This document shows, piece by piece, positions 7,922 to 17,208 of a stretch of 64,000 nucleotides of DNA (position 1 is the first letter of the stretch; every line of letters begins with the position of its first letter). The translations under genes were made by a program, and so were the position numbers. The notes beneath the pieces were generated by a model, which searched no databases, was not told the DNA's origin, and saw nothing but the letters and a program-made list of their open reading frames with translations. The stretch is from Deinococcus sp. Marseille-Q6407 (GTDB lineage Bacteria > Deinococcota > Deinococci > Deinococcales > Deinococcaceae), in assembly GCF_946848805.1 (NCBI RefSeq), contig NZ_CAMPFU010000002.1, positions 704,501 to 768,500 on the forward strand, written 5' to 3'.

Positions 7922-8967
7922 CAGGCGTGGGCGTGCTGCGCAGCCAGATGGGCGCGGATGCGGCGGGTCACCAGCTCGGCGTTGCCCAGGCGGCGGCTCA
8001 TTTCCTGTTCCAGCGCGGCGGTGGGCACCAGGTTCTGTGGCGCGCGGCCGTCCTTGTGCGGCTGACTGCCCAGCCGGCACAGCAGCGTGCCGGAGAGGTC
8101 GGCAATGTCACGCACGGCGCGCGGCACGAAATCCACGTCTTCAGGGGCATGCATTTCCAGCCGCATCACCCCGGCCAGCGGATGCTGATAAAACTCGGCT
8201 TCGGCCAGGCGCACGAACCAGGTAAAGCGCTGCTCGCGGCCCGTCTGCCGGCTGCCTTCCTCGCCGGTGTCGCCCACCGTGAAGCGCAGGATGGGGGTGC
8301 GCTCGCCGCATTTCATCTCGCGCAGCAGGGCGCTGCGGTCGGCGCCCAGGTAGTCGGTGTGGAGGCTCTTGATATAGCCCAGCACCGCGCGGCCCTGCTC
8401 GCCCACCCGCACCGGGCCGTCCTGTAGCACCAGGGTGTCGGGCAACATGTCCGGGTCTTCCTCGTCCAGCGGCAAGGGAGAAGCCAGTGCCGAGGCCAGC
8501 GCTCGCTCGGCGTCCAGCATGGCTTTTTGAATGGCGGCCTGCGCACCCAGAACGTCGCTGCCGTGAAACCGCAGCGGCTGGTAGATCAGCCGGCCGGTCT
8601 GGGGGTTGCGGGGAATCAGTTCCTCGGCTTGCAGCCGCAGGTCGCCGCTGTGGGCCAGCAGCCGCTGTGACTCGACCCCATGAAAGTGGGCCTGCCGGGT
8701 GCCGTGCGGGCAAAGGTCCACCGCGCCCACCGCGTAGGCTCCAAAGCCTGCCACGCTCAGCTCCTGGCGGTCGTCTTCCAGCAGTAGCCGGGCTTCCATC
8801 CGCGGCCGGCCGTCTACCACCAGCACCCGGCGCAGGCTCTGGGGCAGTGGCTGGGGGGCCACCGCCCGCCAGTCTCCTTCCACATCGAACACATCTCCCC
8901 GGAACGGCGTCAGGGTGAGCTGGGCGCTCTGGGTGTCCACCGGCCAGGGGTCGAGACGAATACGCAT
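7921..8967 (-). CDS. nurA: NurA-family 5'-3' nuclease
   Basis: A 348-residue NurA nuclease, the partner of HerA in resecting DNA ends. The first metal-binding aspartate motif is VLVVDGRPRMEARL (Asp52), and the second is DTLVLQDGPV (Asp183). The GYIKSLHTDYL block and the late FVRLAEAEFYQHPL..VMRLEM segment also fit the family. It is the first gene of the operon nurA, S51 peptidase, herA. A TACACT -10 box sits 7 nt before the ATG, so the operon message is predicted to be nearly leaderless. The IS630 element ends 141 nt upstream, with its transposase reading towards nurA. Confidence 0.85.
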   Translation of the reverse strand: MRIRLDPWPVDTQSAQLTLTPFRGDVFDVEGDWRAVAPQPLPQSLRRVLVVDGRPRMEARLLLEDDRQELSVAGFGAYAVGAVDLCPHGTRQAHFHGVESQRLLAHSGDLRLQAEELIPRNPQTGRLIYQPLRFHGSDVLGAQAAIQKAMLDAERALASALASPLPLDEEDPDMLPDTLVLQDGPVRVGEQGRAVLGYIKSLHTDYLGADRSALLREMKCGERTPILRFTVGDTGEEGSRQTGREQRFTWFVRLAEAEFYQHPLAGVMRLEMHAPEDVDFVPRAVRDIADLSGTLLCRLGSQPHKDGRAPQNLVPTAALEQEMSRRLGNAELVTRRIRAHLAAQHAHA

Positions 8968-8974
8968 AGGGGGC

Positions 8975-9025
8975 AGTGTATCGCGGAAAAGTCTGTCTGG
9001 GACGTAATACGCTATAAACGTAATA
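8975..9025 (-). promoter_or_regulatory. nurA operon promoter with an upstream 8-bp direct repeat
   Basis: On the minus strand TACACT (8980-8975) lies 7 nt before the nurA ATG and fits a -10 box for a leaderless or near-leaderless transcript. Further upstream an AT-rich patch holds two exact copies of TATTACGT spaced 16 bp start to start (9002-9009 and 9018-9025 on the plus strand as ACGTAATA). These could be operator half-sites. A 17-bp window there, TTACG-n7-CGTAT, has the 5-7-5 layout of the Deinococcus damage-response palindrome but a poor consensus match, so no regulator is assigned. Confidence 0.45.
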
Positions 9026-9107
9026 TCTGGCTGAGGTTCTGTGATCCCTAGGAGACCTGTTTCCCCCGCCGGCGCCGGGCCGTTAGAATGGCCGGCACAT
9101 GGACAAA

Positions 9108-9770
9108 TTATTGATAGCGGCGTAAGTTGGCGTCCATAAGCTGACGGGGCAGGTGAATATAGCGGACCCGCTGCCAGGCGGTGACAAGCCTCTTTTTCAG
9201 CGCTCTGATGGAGTGGGCACAAAAGTTCCCCAACACATTGCGCTTGACGTAGGCCCACACCAACTCGATCGGGTTCAACTCTGGAGCATACGGAGGCAGA
9301 AAGATCAGAGAGAGGCGTTCGTGGGAACCCACGAACGCCTGGGTCACTTTCGCGTGATGAATTCTCGCATTGTCCAGCACCACGACGATGTTCCCCTGAA
9401 CTTGGCGCAGGATGTGCCCAAAGAATCGGATGACTTCTCCACTGCGGATCGCTCCGGATGTTGTGTGCTGGAAGAATCGTCCATCTGAAGTGATCGCCCC
9501 AATCGTCGAAAGCTTCTCCCAGTTCGCTCTGAGCGTGACCAGGGGCGTGACGCCCCTGGGTGACCACGTTCGCCTTCGCACGCCTTTCAACGAGAATCCG
9601 ACCTCATCCAGATAGATGATTGTGGCTCCCTCAGCGACCTTTTTTTTCCAACTCCGGGAGCACCTGTTCCCGCCAGGATGCAATCCGAAGTTCGTTCCGC
9701 TCAGCAGCCCGCCCATCTGGCATCTGTGGGCTGAACCCCAACTTTCGTAGGATTTTACGGACGTGATCAT
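9108..9770 (-). CDS. IS630 transposase, DDE catalytic frame (ORF B)
   Basis: This frame holds the catalytic part of the transposase; meaningful sequence starts at about 9640 (KKVAEGATIIYLDE), so the open part above that overlaps ORF A and is not expected to be translated by itself. The DDE residues are IIYLDEVGF (first Asp), VVVLDNARIHH (second Asp) and NPIELVWAYVKRN (Glu). The protein reads through the left terminal inverted repeat, ending RRYQ. Its TAA stop is at 9110-9108: the first two bases come from the TA target duplication and the third from flanking host DNA. A +1 change relative to ORF A is required to fuse the frames. Confidence 0.82.
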   Translation of the reverse strand: MITSVKSYESWGSAHRCQMGGLLSGTNFGLHPGGNRCSRSWKKKVAEGATIIYLDEVGFSLKGVRRRTWSPRGVTPLVTLRANWEKLSTIGAITSDGRFFQHTTSGAIRSGEVIRFFGHILRQVQGNIVVVLDNARIHHAKVTQAFVGSHERLSLIFLPPYAPELNPIELVWAYVKRNVLGNFCAHSIRALKKRLVTAWQRVRYIHLPRQLMDANLRRYQ

Positions 9771-10154
9771 GGTGGTACCACACCTCGAAGTGCCGCCCGA
9801 TCAGCTCTGCCACGCGTTTTGTCGTCCAAGTTTCGTCAGGAAACCCATGCTGCAGAGCACCCTCCCGCAGGAGGGTGCGAAGCTGGTCGTGCTGAGACTC
9901 AGTCAGCCGAGCAGGACGACCAGAGCTGACCGTCGCTTGCAAGCTTCCCTTCTTTCTGAGCCGAGCACTCCAAGAAGTCACCGTGAGCACGGAGACGCCG
10001 AAGTGAGCAGCAATTTCGCGGTGTGTGTGGCTGCCTTGCTGCAGCCACTCGGTAGCAGCCAGACGCCGCTCCTCAAGTTGGGCACGAGAATATTGGTTCG
10101 GTTGCCATTCCACGGTCCCTAGAGTTTAGCAGCGCATACTTACGCCGTTATCAA
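9111..10154 (-). mobile_element. IS630-family insertion sequence, complete
   Basis: A 1,044-bp element. Its ends are near-perfect inverted repeats, TTGATAGCGGCGTAAGT at 9111-9127 and the complement of TTGATAACGGCGTAAGT at 10138-10154 (one mismatch in 17). Each end is flanked by the dinucleotide TA (9109-9110 and 10155-10156), which is the target duplication made by IS630/Tc1-mariner transposases. It carries two overlapping leftward frames for an HTH part and a DDE catalytic part. It sits in the AT-rich space between the nurA operon and the cytochrome P450 gene and interrupts no recognisable gene. Element ends are read directly; the family assignment comes from the transposase and the TA duplication. 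Confidence 0.9.
9631..10113 (-). CDS. IS630 transposase, N-terminal HTH frame (ORF A)
   Basis: 160 residues starting at a GTG. It has a helix-turn-helix region near residues 20-60 (THREIAAHFGVSVLTVTSW) and a second DNA-binding part (WTTKRVAELIGRHF, HHDHVRKILRKLGFS), as in IS630 paired-like domains. The frame ends LPELEKKGR just after an A8 run (complement of T at 9640-9647). The catalytic residues are in the next frame, which needs one nucleotide less to be joined: with A7 the reading becomes LEKKVAEG. Expression of a full transposase therefore needs slippage on the A run or a +1 shift; otherwise the copy is dead. Confidence 0.82.
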   Translation of the reverse strand: MEWQPNQYSRAQLEERRLAATEWLQQGSHTHREIAAHFGVSVLTVTSWSARLRKKGSLQATVSSGRPARLTESQHDQLRTLLREGALQHGFPDETWTTKRVAELIGRHFEVWYHHDHVRKILRKLGFSPQMPDGRAAERNELRIASWREQVLPELEKKGR

Positions 10155-10300
10155 TAATAACGTGGATATGACAATAATCTTTCCATTATGTTCCAGGCAG
10201 TATCTAAAGATCTGAATGTTGCGCAATAGAACCGGTCAGCATCTGGTTGTCCTGGCTTCATCTGGCCACGCCCAAATCATTTGCCACGTGATCTGCGCGC

Positions 10301-10306
10301 TAGCCT
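10301..10306 (+). promoter_or_regulatory. -10 box of the cytochrome P450 gene (leaderless)
   Basis: TAGCCT lies exactly 6 nt before the GTG start at 10313, the spacing expected if transcription begins at the start codon. The preceding stretch 10158-10300, between the IS element and this box, is comparatively AT-rich and contains no gene that I can recognise; no clear -35 box is visible. Confidence 0.5.
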
Positions 10307-10312
10307 GAGCCG

Positions 10313-11455
10313 GTGAACCTGCCTTACCCGCCTCTGAATCCCCATGTGCCCGCGCCGCTGGGTCACTTGCCGGAGTGGGGAACGGCCCCACTGCCGCTGC
10401 TGGAAGCCGGCGCCCAGGCCGCCCGCGCCGCCGGGCTGGACGTGTTCAGCCTGAATCTGGGCCGGCCCGCCGTGGTGGGATTCTCGCCGGAATGGAACCG
10501 CGCCGTGCTGACCGACCTGCCAACCTTCCGCAGCCGGGGCAGTTTTTCCAGTCTGGTGCCTTATCTCAACGGCGGCGTCATCGTGACCGACGCGCCGCAG
10601 CACGTTGAGCGGCGCCGGGACCTCAACCCCGGTTTCTCGCGGGCGGCGCTGGCTGAGATGACGGCAGAGCTCAGGCGGCAGATGCCAGCTTTTCCCTACG
10701 CCCCCACCAACGCCCTGGCCTGGGCTGACAGCGCCGTGCGCCAGCTGCTGAACGTGGCCTATTTCTCGGGCGACTTTGACAGCGCCCTGCTGGAGCGGTT
10801 TCTGGCTCCCCTGCGCCGGCCTTTTCCAGCGCCGATGCTGCCGCGCCCGGCCACGCTGGCAGCCGTGCGCCGTGAGCTGCTGCGGCTGGGCCGCGCCCGC
10901 GCCGCCGCCCCCCGGCCCGACCTGCTCAGCACGCTGATTCGGCAGCCGGGTTGGATGGAAGACGCCCGCGTGTCCCTGGCCGCCGCCCACGACACCACCA
11001 CCCACGCCCTGGCCTACGCTGTCTGGGAGTTGGCCCAGGCCCCGCAGTGCCACACGCCGGAGCAGCACCCAGCCGTCATCAAGGAGGTGCTGCGCCTCTA
11101 TCCACCCGGCTGGATGGGCAGCCGCCGACTGGGCCGCGACCTCGACTGGCACGGTCATCTGCTCCCGGCCGGTACCCTGGCGCTGTATTCCACCTATCTG
11201 ACCCACCGCGACCAGGCACTCTGGGACGCGCCCAGCGAGTTTCTTCCGGAGCGCTGGGCGCACAAGCCACCGGCCTGGGCTTACCTGCCGTTTGGCGGCG
11301 GCGAGCGTACCTGCCTGGGCATGCACCTCGCCAACCTGCTGCTGGGTGAAACGCTGGCGTCGTTGCCGCCGCTCCGGGCGCTGCACGGCCGCACCACGCC
11401 CGTGCCGGGGCTGACTCTAGGTCCGCAGGGGCCGCTATGGGTGGAACGGGCCTGA
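10313..11455 (+). CDS. Cytochrome P450
   Basis: A short (380-residue) soluble-type P450 monooxygenase. The heme-ligand loop FGGGERTCLG has the axial cysteine at about residue 334. The I-helix oxygen-activation motif reads AAHDTTTHAL (about 224-233), and the K-helix ExxR is EVLR (258-261). The PERF-like meander is present as FLPERW. The GTG start is supported by the TAGCCT box 6 nt upstream. D. radiodurans CYP287A1 hydroxylates the beta-ionone ring of carotenoids at C2, and this gene could be an orthologue, but that cannot be decided without alignment. No ferredoxin or reductase gene is adjacent. A strong terminator follows. Confidence 0.88.
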   Translation: MNLPYPPLNPHVPAPLGHLPEWGTAPLPLLEAGAQAARAAGLDVFSLNLGRPAVVGFSPEWNRAVLTDLPTFRSRGSFSSLVPYLNGGVIVTDAPQHVERRRDLNPGFSRAALAEMTAELRRQMPAFPYAPTNALAWADSAVRQLLNVAYFSGDFDSALLERFLAPLRRPFPAPMLPRPATLAAVRRELLRLGRARAAAPRPDLLSTLIRQPGWMEDARVSLAAAHDTTTHALAYAVWELAQAPQCHTPEQHPAVIKEVLRLYPPGWMGSRRLGRDLDWHGHLLPAGTLALYSTYLTHRDQALWDAPSEFLPERWAHKPPAWAYLPFGGGERTCLGMHLANLLLGETLASLPPLRALHGRTTPVPGLTLGPQGPLWVERA

Positions 11456-11479
11456 GAAAAACCCTTGAGGTGTCACGCG

Positions 11480-11517
11480 GCCCGCCGAATGGACGTTCGT
11501 CCCTGGCGGGCTTTTTT
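11480..11517 (+). terminator. Intrinsic terminator after the P450 gene
   Basis: A GCCCGCC/GGCGGGC stem (11480-11486 with 11505-11511) encloses a second perfect hairpin, GGACG-TT-CGTCC, and is followed at once by six T. This separates the P450 gene from the carboxylase operon. Confidence 0.88.
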
Positions 11518-11535
11518 GGTACACTCGCTTTACAC

Positions 11536-13215
11536 ATGAAACCGAATAGCACCGGCGCAGAGGCCGCGCAGCCTCTGTCCGCGTCCTGGTCGCAGGCCCT
11601 GCAGGAATTGCAGAGCAGCGCCGAGCAGATGCGGGCAGGGGGCGGCCCAAAAGCGCAGCAGAGACAACACGACAAGCACCGCCTCACGGCCCGCGAGCGC
11701 ATCCGGCAGCTCCTGGATGAGGGCAGCGAATTCGACGAACTGATGACTTTCGCCGGCTACGGCATGTACGGGGACGTGGGCGGTTGCCCCAGCGGCGGCA
11801 CGGTCACCGGCATCGGGCAGATCGAGGGACGGCCCTGGATGATCGTCGCCAACGACGTCACCGTAAAAGCCGGCGCCTTTTTCCCCATCACCGCCAAAAA
11901 GGTGATCCGGGCGCAGACCATCGCGCTGGAAAATCACCTGCCGGTGGTGTATCTGGTGGACTCGGCAGGCGTGTACCTGCCGATGCAGGACGAGATTTTC
12001 CCGGATCAGGACGATTTCGGGCGGGTCTTTTATCTGAATGCGCGGATGTCGGCGCAGGGCATTCCCCAGATTGCCGCCATCATGGGCAACTGCGTGGCGG
12101 GCGGCGCTTACCTGCCGGTGATGTGCGACACCCTGATCATGACCGAGGGCAGCGGGCTGTATCTGGCCGGCCCGGCGCTGGTCAAGGCGGCTATCGGGCA
12201 GGTCGTGGACAGCGAGGAGCTGGGCGGCGCCGAGATGCACGCTAGCATCGCCGGCACGGTGGATTACAAGGAACCGGACGACGAGAGCGCCCTGCGGCGA
12301 ATCCATGCACTGGCCGGGCTGTACGCGCAGGGCGAGCTGGCCCCGTTTGCCCGGCGCCGCACGCCCAACAGCGAGATTCAGGCCCCGCCGGAGCGCGACC
12401 TCACCGAGCTGGTGGGCTTCGACAGCACCAAAACCTACGACGTGCGCGAGCTGATCAAGTCACTGGCTGACGGCGGCGAGTTCCACGAATTCAAGCCCGA
12501 ATACGGCGAAACCATCGTCTGCGGGTTTGCGCGGGTGGGTGGCTTTCCGGCAGCTTTCGTGGCGAACCAGCGCACCGTGATCAAGAAGCGGATGAAGGCC
12601 GGGGGCATTCCGGGCCTGACCACCCGCATCGAGGTCGGCGGCGTCATCTACGGCGACTCGGCAGACAAGGCCGCCCGTTTCATCCTCGACGCCAATCAGG
12701 CGGGCGTGCCCCTGGTGTTCCTGAGCGACGTGACCGGCTTCATGGTTGGCCGCGACTCCGAGCAGGAAGGGATTATCCGCCGGGGCGCCAAACTGGTGAA
12801 CGCCGTGTCCAACAGCGTGGTGCCCAAAATCACCATCATCACCGGCGGCAGCTTTGGCGCGGGCAACTACGCCATGAACGGCAAAGCCTACGGCCCACGC
12901 TTCATCTTCGCGTGGCCCAGCGCCAAATACGCCGTGATGAGCGGCAACGCGGCGGCCAAGACGCTGCTGGATATCCAGCTGGCGGCCCTGGGGCGCAGCG
13001 GCCACGAGCCGGACGACGAGGAGCTCCAGCGTCTCTACGACGAGGTGAAGTCAAAATACGACACCGAACTCGACCCCCGCCACGCCGCCGCCCGGCTGTG
13101 GGTGGACGAGATCATCGAGCCCAACGACACCCGCGCCCGCCTGATCCGGTCGCTGGAAGCCTGCGCCCAGAACCCCCGGCAGGAAGAACTGCGGGTGGGT
13201 GTCTTTCAGGTGTAA
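11536..13215 (+). CDS. Acyl-CoA carboxylase, carboxyltransferase (beta) subunit
   Basis: A 559-residue carboxyltransferase subunit of the methylcrotonyl-/propionyl-CoA carboxylase type, which moves the carboxyl group from biotin to an acyl-CoA. The N-terminal acyl-CoA site block [15 protein letters not shown] and the C-terminal block [20 protein letters not shown], with [11 protein letters not shown], are closest in pattern to methylcrotonyl-CoA carboxylase beta (leucine breakdown). The frame is open 33 codons upstream, but ATG 11536 lies 10 nt after a TACACT -10 box and is preferred. No biotin carboxylase/biotin carrier subunit is adjacent. The following acyl-CoA dehydrogenase gene supports a role in branched-chain amino acid or fatty acid breakdown. 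Confidence 0.87.
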   Translation: MKPNSTGAEAAQPLSASWSQALQELQSSAEQMRAGGGPKAQQRQHDKHRLTARERIRQLLDEGSEFDELMTFAGYGMYGDVGGCPSGGTVTGIGQIEGRPWMIVANDVTVKAGAFFPITAKKVIRAQTIALENHLPVVYLVDSAGVYLPMQDEIFPDQDDFGRVFYLNARMSAQGIPQIAAIMGNCVAGGAYLPVMCDTLIMTEGSGLYLAGPALVKAAIGQVVDSEELGGAEMHASIAGTVDYKEPDDESALRRIHALAGLYAQGELAPFARRRTPNSEIQAPPERDLTELVGFDSTKTYDVRELIKSLADGGEFHEFKPEYGETIVCGFARVGGFPAAFVANQRTVIKKRMKAGGIPGLTTRIEVGGVIYGDSADKAARFILDANQAGVPLVFLSDVTGFMVGRDSEQEGIIRRGAKLVNAVSNSVVPKITIITGGSFGAGNYAMNGKAYGPRFIFAWPSAKYAVMSGNAAAKTLLDIQLAALGRSGHEPDDEELQRLYDEVKSKYDTELDPRHAAARLWVDEIIEPNDTRARLIRSLEACAQNPRQEELRVGVFQV

Positions 13216-13309
13216 GCTCCCCGGCCAGCCGCTCCTCCCCCATCAACCTGCAGCCTCAAAGCTCACAGCTCACAGCTCCCCGCTCCCCCCCATTCCGGAG
13301 GTACTCCCT

Positions 13310-14521
<1,212 letters not shown>

Positions 14522-14529
14522 GCGAAAAC

Positions 14530-14580
14530 GCACAGGGCAGCGGGAAGGAGAACAGCACTCTTCTTCCCGCTGCCCTGTGC
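14530..14580. repeat. Perfect 18-bp inverted repeat after the acyl-CoA dehydrogenase gene
   Basis: Bases 14530-14547 and 14563-14580 are exact inverted copies (arm begins GCACAGGGCAGCGGGAAG) around a 15-nt spacer that can itself pair GAG/CTC. It lies between the converging acyl-CoA dehydrogenase gene and a leftward secreted-protein gene. There is no T tract after either arm, so it is an atypical terminator; it may block transcription from both sides or be a mobile palindromic repeat. Confidence 0.7.
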
Positions 14581-14593
14581 CTGCGATTTACAG

Positions 14594-14656
14594 AAACCGG
14601 GCCTACCTGAACTGTACTTGCTTAAACTGGGCCTACCCAATACTGGGCCTACTCAG
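14594..14656. repeat. 15-16-bp tandem repeat with GGGCCTAC core
   Basis: Three copies of GGGCCTAC (14599-14606, 14629-14636, 14645-14652) stand in a roughly 16-bp period. Two adjacent full units are AAACTGGGCCTACCCA (14625-14640) and ATACTGGGCCTACTCA (14641-14656); a degenerate unit lies between the first and second copies. The ACTGGGCC core is shared with the arrays at 48440 and 58886. The last copy runs into the stop codon of the leftward gene. Confidence 0.6.
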
Positions 14657-15222
14657 TCCAGCCGCTCCCGGACGATGCTGGGCTTGCCCGCCACCCTGAC
14701 CCAGAAGGTCCCGCTGCGTGCAGAAGGAATGCCGCTCCGCACCATGTCCCCCCGCCCAGCCTGCACCTTTACCGCACCAGTGGACTGGTCATAGGCAAAC
14801 CCGGCCGGCGAGACATTGTCCAGGCCCAGCTGGCGCAGTGGCAGCTTGTTGAGGACCAGACCGTCGCTGATTCTGATTCTGAGGACCGTGCTTTGGCTCT
14901 CCGTCCCTTTTTGCAGGTTGGCGAGAACATAAACCTCATTCTGCCGGCCCAGCGCCGCGCTTAGCAGCACCGAGTTCTTACCGTACTGGTCAGCGTCAAA
15001 AAGCACCCGGCCATTTAGATTGGGATTCTGGCGGTAATACAACTGGTTGCCACGCACTGCTACACCCCGAGCCGGAGCAACTGTCGTATAAATCTGCTGG
15101 CCAGATTTGGTCTGGAAAATGTGCAGGCCAGCAGTCGCAGCCAGCCCACTTCCAGCGCACAGTAAGCCGGACAGGAGAGCGAGGGCCAGGGTACGGACCG
15201 GACGGCAGAGCAGTGCAGGCAT
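14653..15222 (-). CDS. Secreted protein of unknown function
   Basis: A 189-residue protein with an N-terminal signal peptide (hydrophobic LALALLSGLLCAGSGLAATA, cleavage probable after Ala). The mature part looks beta-rich, alternating short hydrophobic and polar stretches (QQIYTTVAPARGVAVRGNQLYY, EVYVLANLQKG, VLRIRISDGLVL), reminiscent of a short beta-propeller or WD-like fragment. I do not recognise the family. A CAGGGT box lies 6 nt before the ATG on the minus strand, a weak leaderless -10. The gene ends inside the GGGCCTAC repeats and converges on the acyl-CoA dehydrogenase gene. Confidence 0.62.
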   Translation of the reverse strand: MPALLCRPVRTLALALLSGLLCAGSGLAATAGLHIFQTKSGQQIYTTVAPARGVAVRGNQLYYRQNPNLNGRVLFDADQYGKNSVLLSAALGRQNEVYVLANLQKGTESQSTVLRIRISDGLVLNKLPLRQLGLDNVSPAGFAYDQSTGAVKVQAGRGDMVRSGIPSARSGTFWVRVAGKPSIVRERLD

Positions 15223-15323
15223 ACCCCCACCCTGTCAGCTCCCAGCTGACGGCGGATGAGACTGGGGAACGCCGGCCCAAAGGGACGCTTTCAGTGGCTG
15301 CGACCCACCACCCCGGGCTCCAC

Positions 15324-15353
15324 ATGACACGGCAGACACTCCCCTGACATACT
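15324..15353 (+). promoter_or_regulatory. Promoter of the DUF47-pit operon
   Basis: ATGACA (15324-15329) and CATACT (15348-15353) with an 18-nt spacer fit -35 and -10 boxes. Transcription would start near 15360, leaving a short leader that holds AGGAG (15363-15367) before the GTG at 15379. Confidence 0.55.
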
Positions 15354-15378
15354 GAACGCGTTAGGAGAGTGGAGAAAA

Positions 15379-16014
15379 GTGCTGTCTAAATTTATGCCTC
15401 AAAATCCCAAGTTCTCGGCCAAGTTTGCCGAGAGCGCCCGCAATGCCCACACCACGGCCCAGGCCCTGGTGGACCTGCTGGAAAACTACACCGATGTGGA
15501 CATCAAAGTGCAGCGTGTGCTGGACCTGGAACACGAGGGCGACCGGATTGCCGGCGAGCTGACCAACCTGCTGGCCGAGTCGTTTATCGTGCCCTTCGAC
15601 CGCGAGGATATCCTGTCGCTAAACCACGAGCTGGACGACCTGGTAGACGACATGGAAGAAGCCGCCCGCAAAATGAGCCTCTATAGCATTCCGCAGCCGC
15701 TGCCGCAGATGGCGCAGCTGGCCCGCATTCTGGAGCAGCAGTGCGCCCTGCTGGCTCAGGGCATGCCGATGCTGGAAGACGGCCGGCAGGTAACGCAGCT
15801 GCAGACCCTGGCCGGGCAGATCCGGCAGCTGGAGGGCGAAGCCGATCTGATCGGTGACGAGGTGGCCCGCCGGCTCTACGAAGGCGTGACCGAAGTGCCG
15901 CAGATGATTCTGGCGATGCGCTCGGGCGAGATCGTGGAACTGCTGGAAAACGCCACCGATCAGGCGCAGCGGGTTGCCAAGACGGTCGAAAACATTCTGC
16001 TGAAAAACGCGTAA
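15379..16014 (+). CDS. DUF47 family protein (PhoU-like Pit accessory)
   Basis: A 211-residue all-helical protein of the DUF47/PhoU-related family that commonly partners low-affinity phosphate transporters. Helical blocks such as LEHEGDRIAGELTNLLAESF, PFDREDILSLNHELDDLVDDMEE and GEADLIGDEVARRLY carry the repeated acidic metal-binding residues typical of PhoU folds. The GTG at 15379 has an AGGAG/GGAG ribosome site; an ATG five codons later (15394) is possible. It precedes pit by 15 nt, so the two are one operon and the protein probably modulates Pit. No pho-box was sought beyond the promoter described. Confidence 0.82.
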   Translation: MLSKFMPQNPKFSAKFAESARNAHTTAQALVDLLENYTDVDIKVQRVLDLEHEGDRIAGELTNLLAESFIVPFDREDILSLNHELDDLVDDMEEAARKMSLYSIPQPLPQMAQLARILEQQCALLAQGMPMLEDGRQVTQLQTLAGQIRQLEGEADLIGDEVARRLYEGVTEVPQMILAMRSGEIVELLENATDQAQRVAKTVENILLKNA

Positions 16015-16029
16015 GGGAGCCTGAACTTT

Positions 16030-17025
<996 letters not shown>

Positions 17026-17056
17026 AATAGCCGGCCCAGCCTGACCCCTGAGAAAA

Positions 17057-17096
17057 GCGGCGCCCGTCCTGACCAGCGGGCGCCGCCCTTCCTTTT
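17057..17096 (+). terminator. Intrinsic terminator after pit
   Basis: GCGGCGCCCG (17057-17066) pairs with CGGGCGCCGC (17077-17086) over a 10-nt loop, followed by a pyrimidine run CCTTCCTTTT. Confidence 0.8.
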
Positions 17097-17208
17097 GCCT
17101 GTTTTTGTGACCGGCTTGTTCTCTGGGTTTGTTCTCTGGGCTTTTGCCTGGGCCAGCGCCCCACCTTTGACCCCGCGCCCCCGGTCAAAGACGCGTAACA
17201 TAGGCGCT

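Noticed and set aside
9002..9025. Damage-response palindrome upstream of nurA
   Set aside because: A 5-7-5 arrangement exists but arms are imperfect and the exact 8-bp direct repeat explains the sequence better.
9631..9770. Classical -1 programmed frameshift in the IS transposase
   Set aside because: The catalytic frame is +1 relative to the HTH frame; a -1 shift leads into a different frame.
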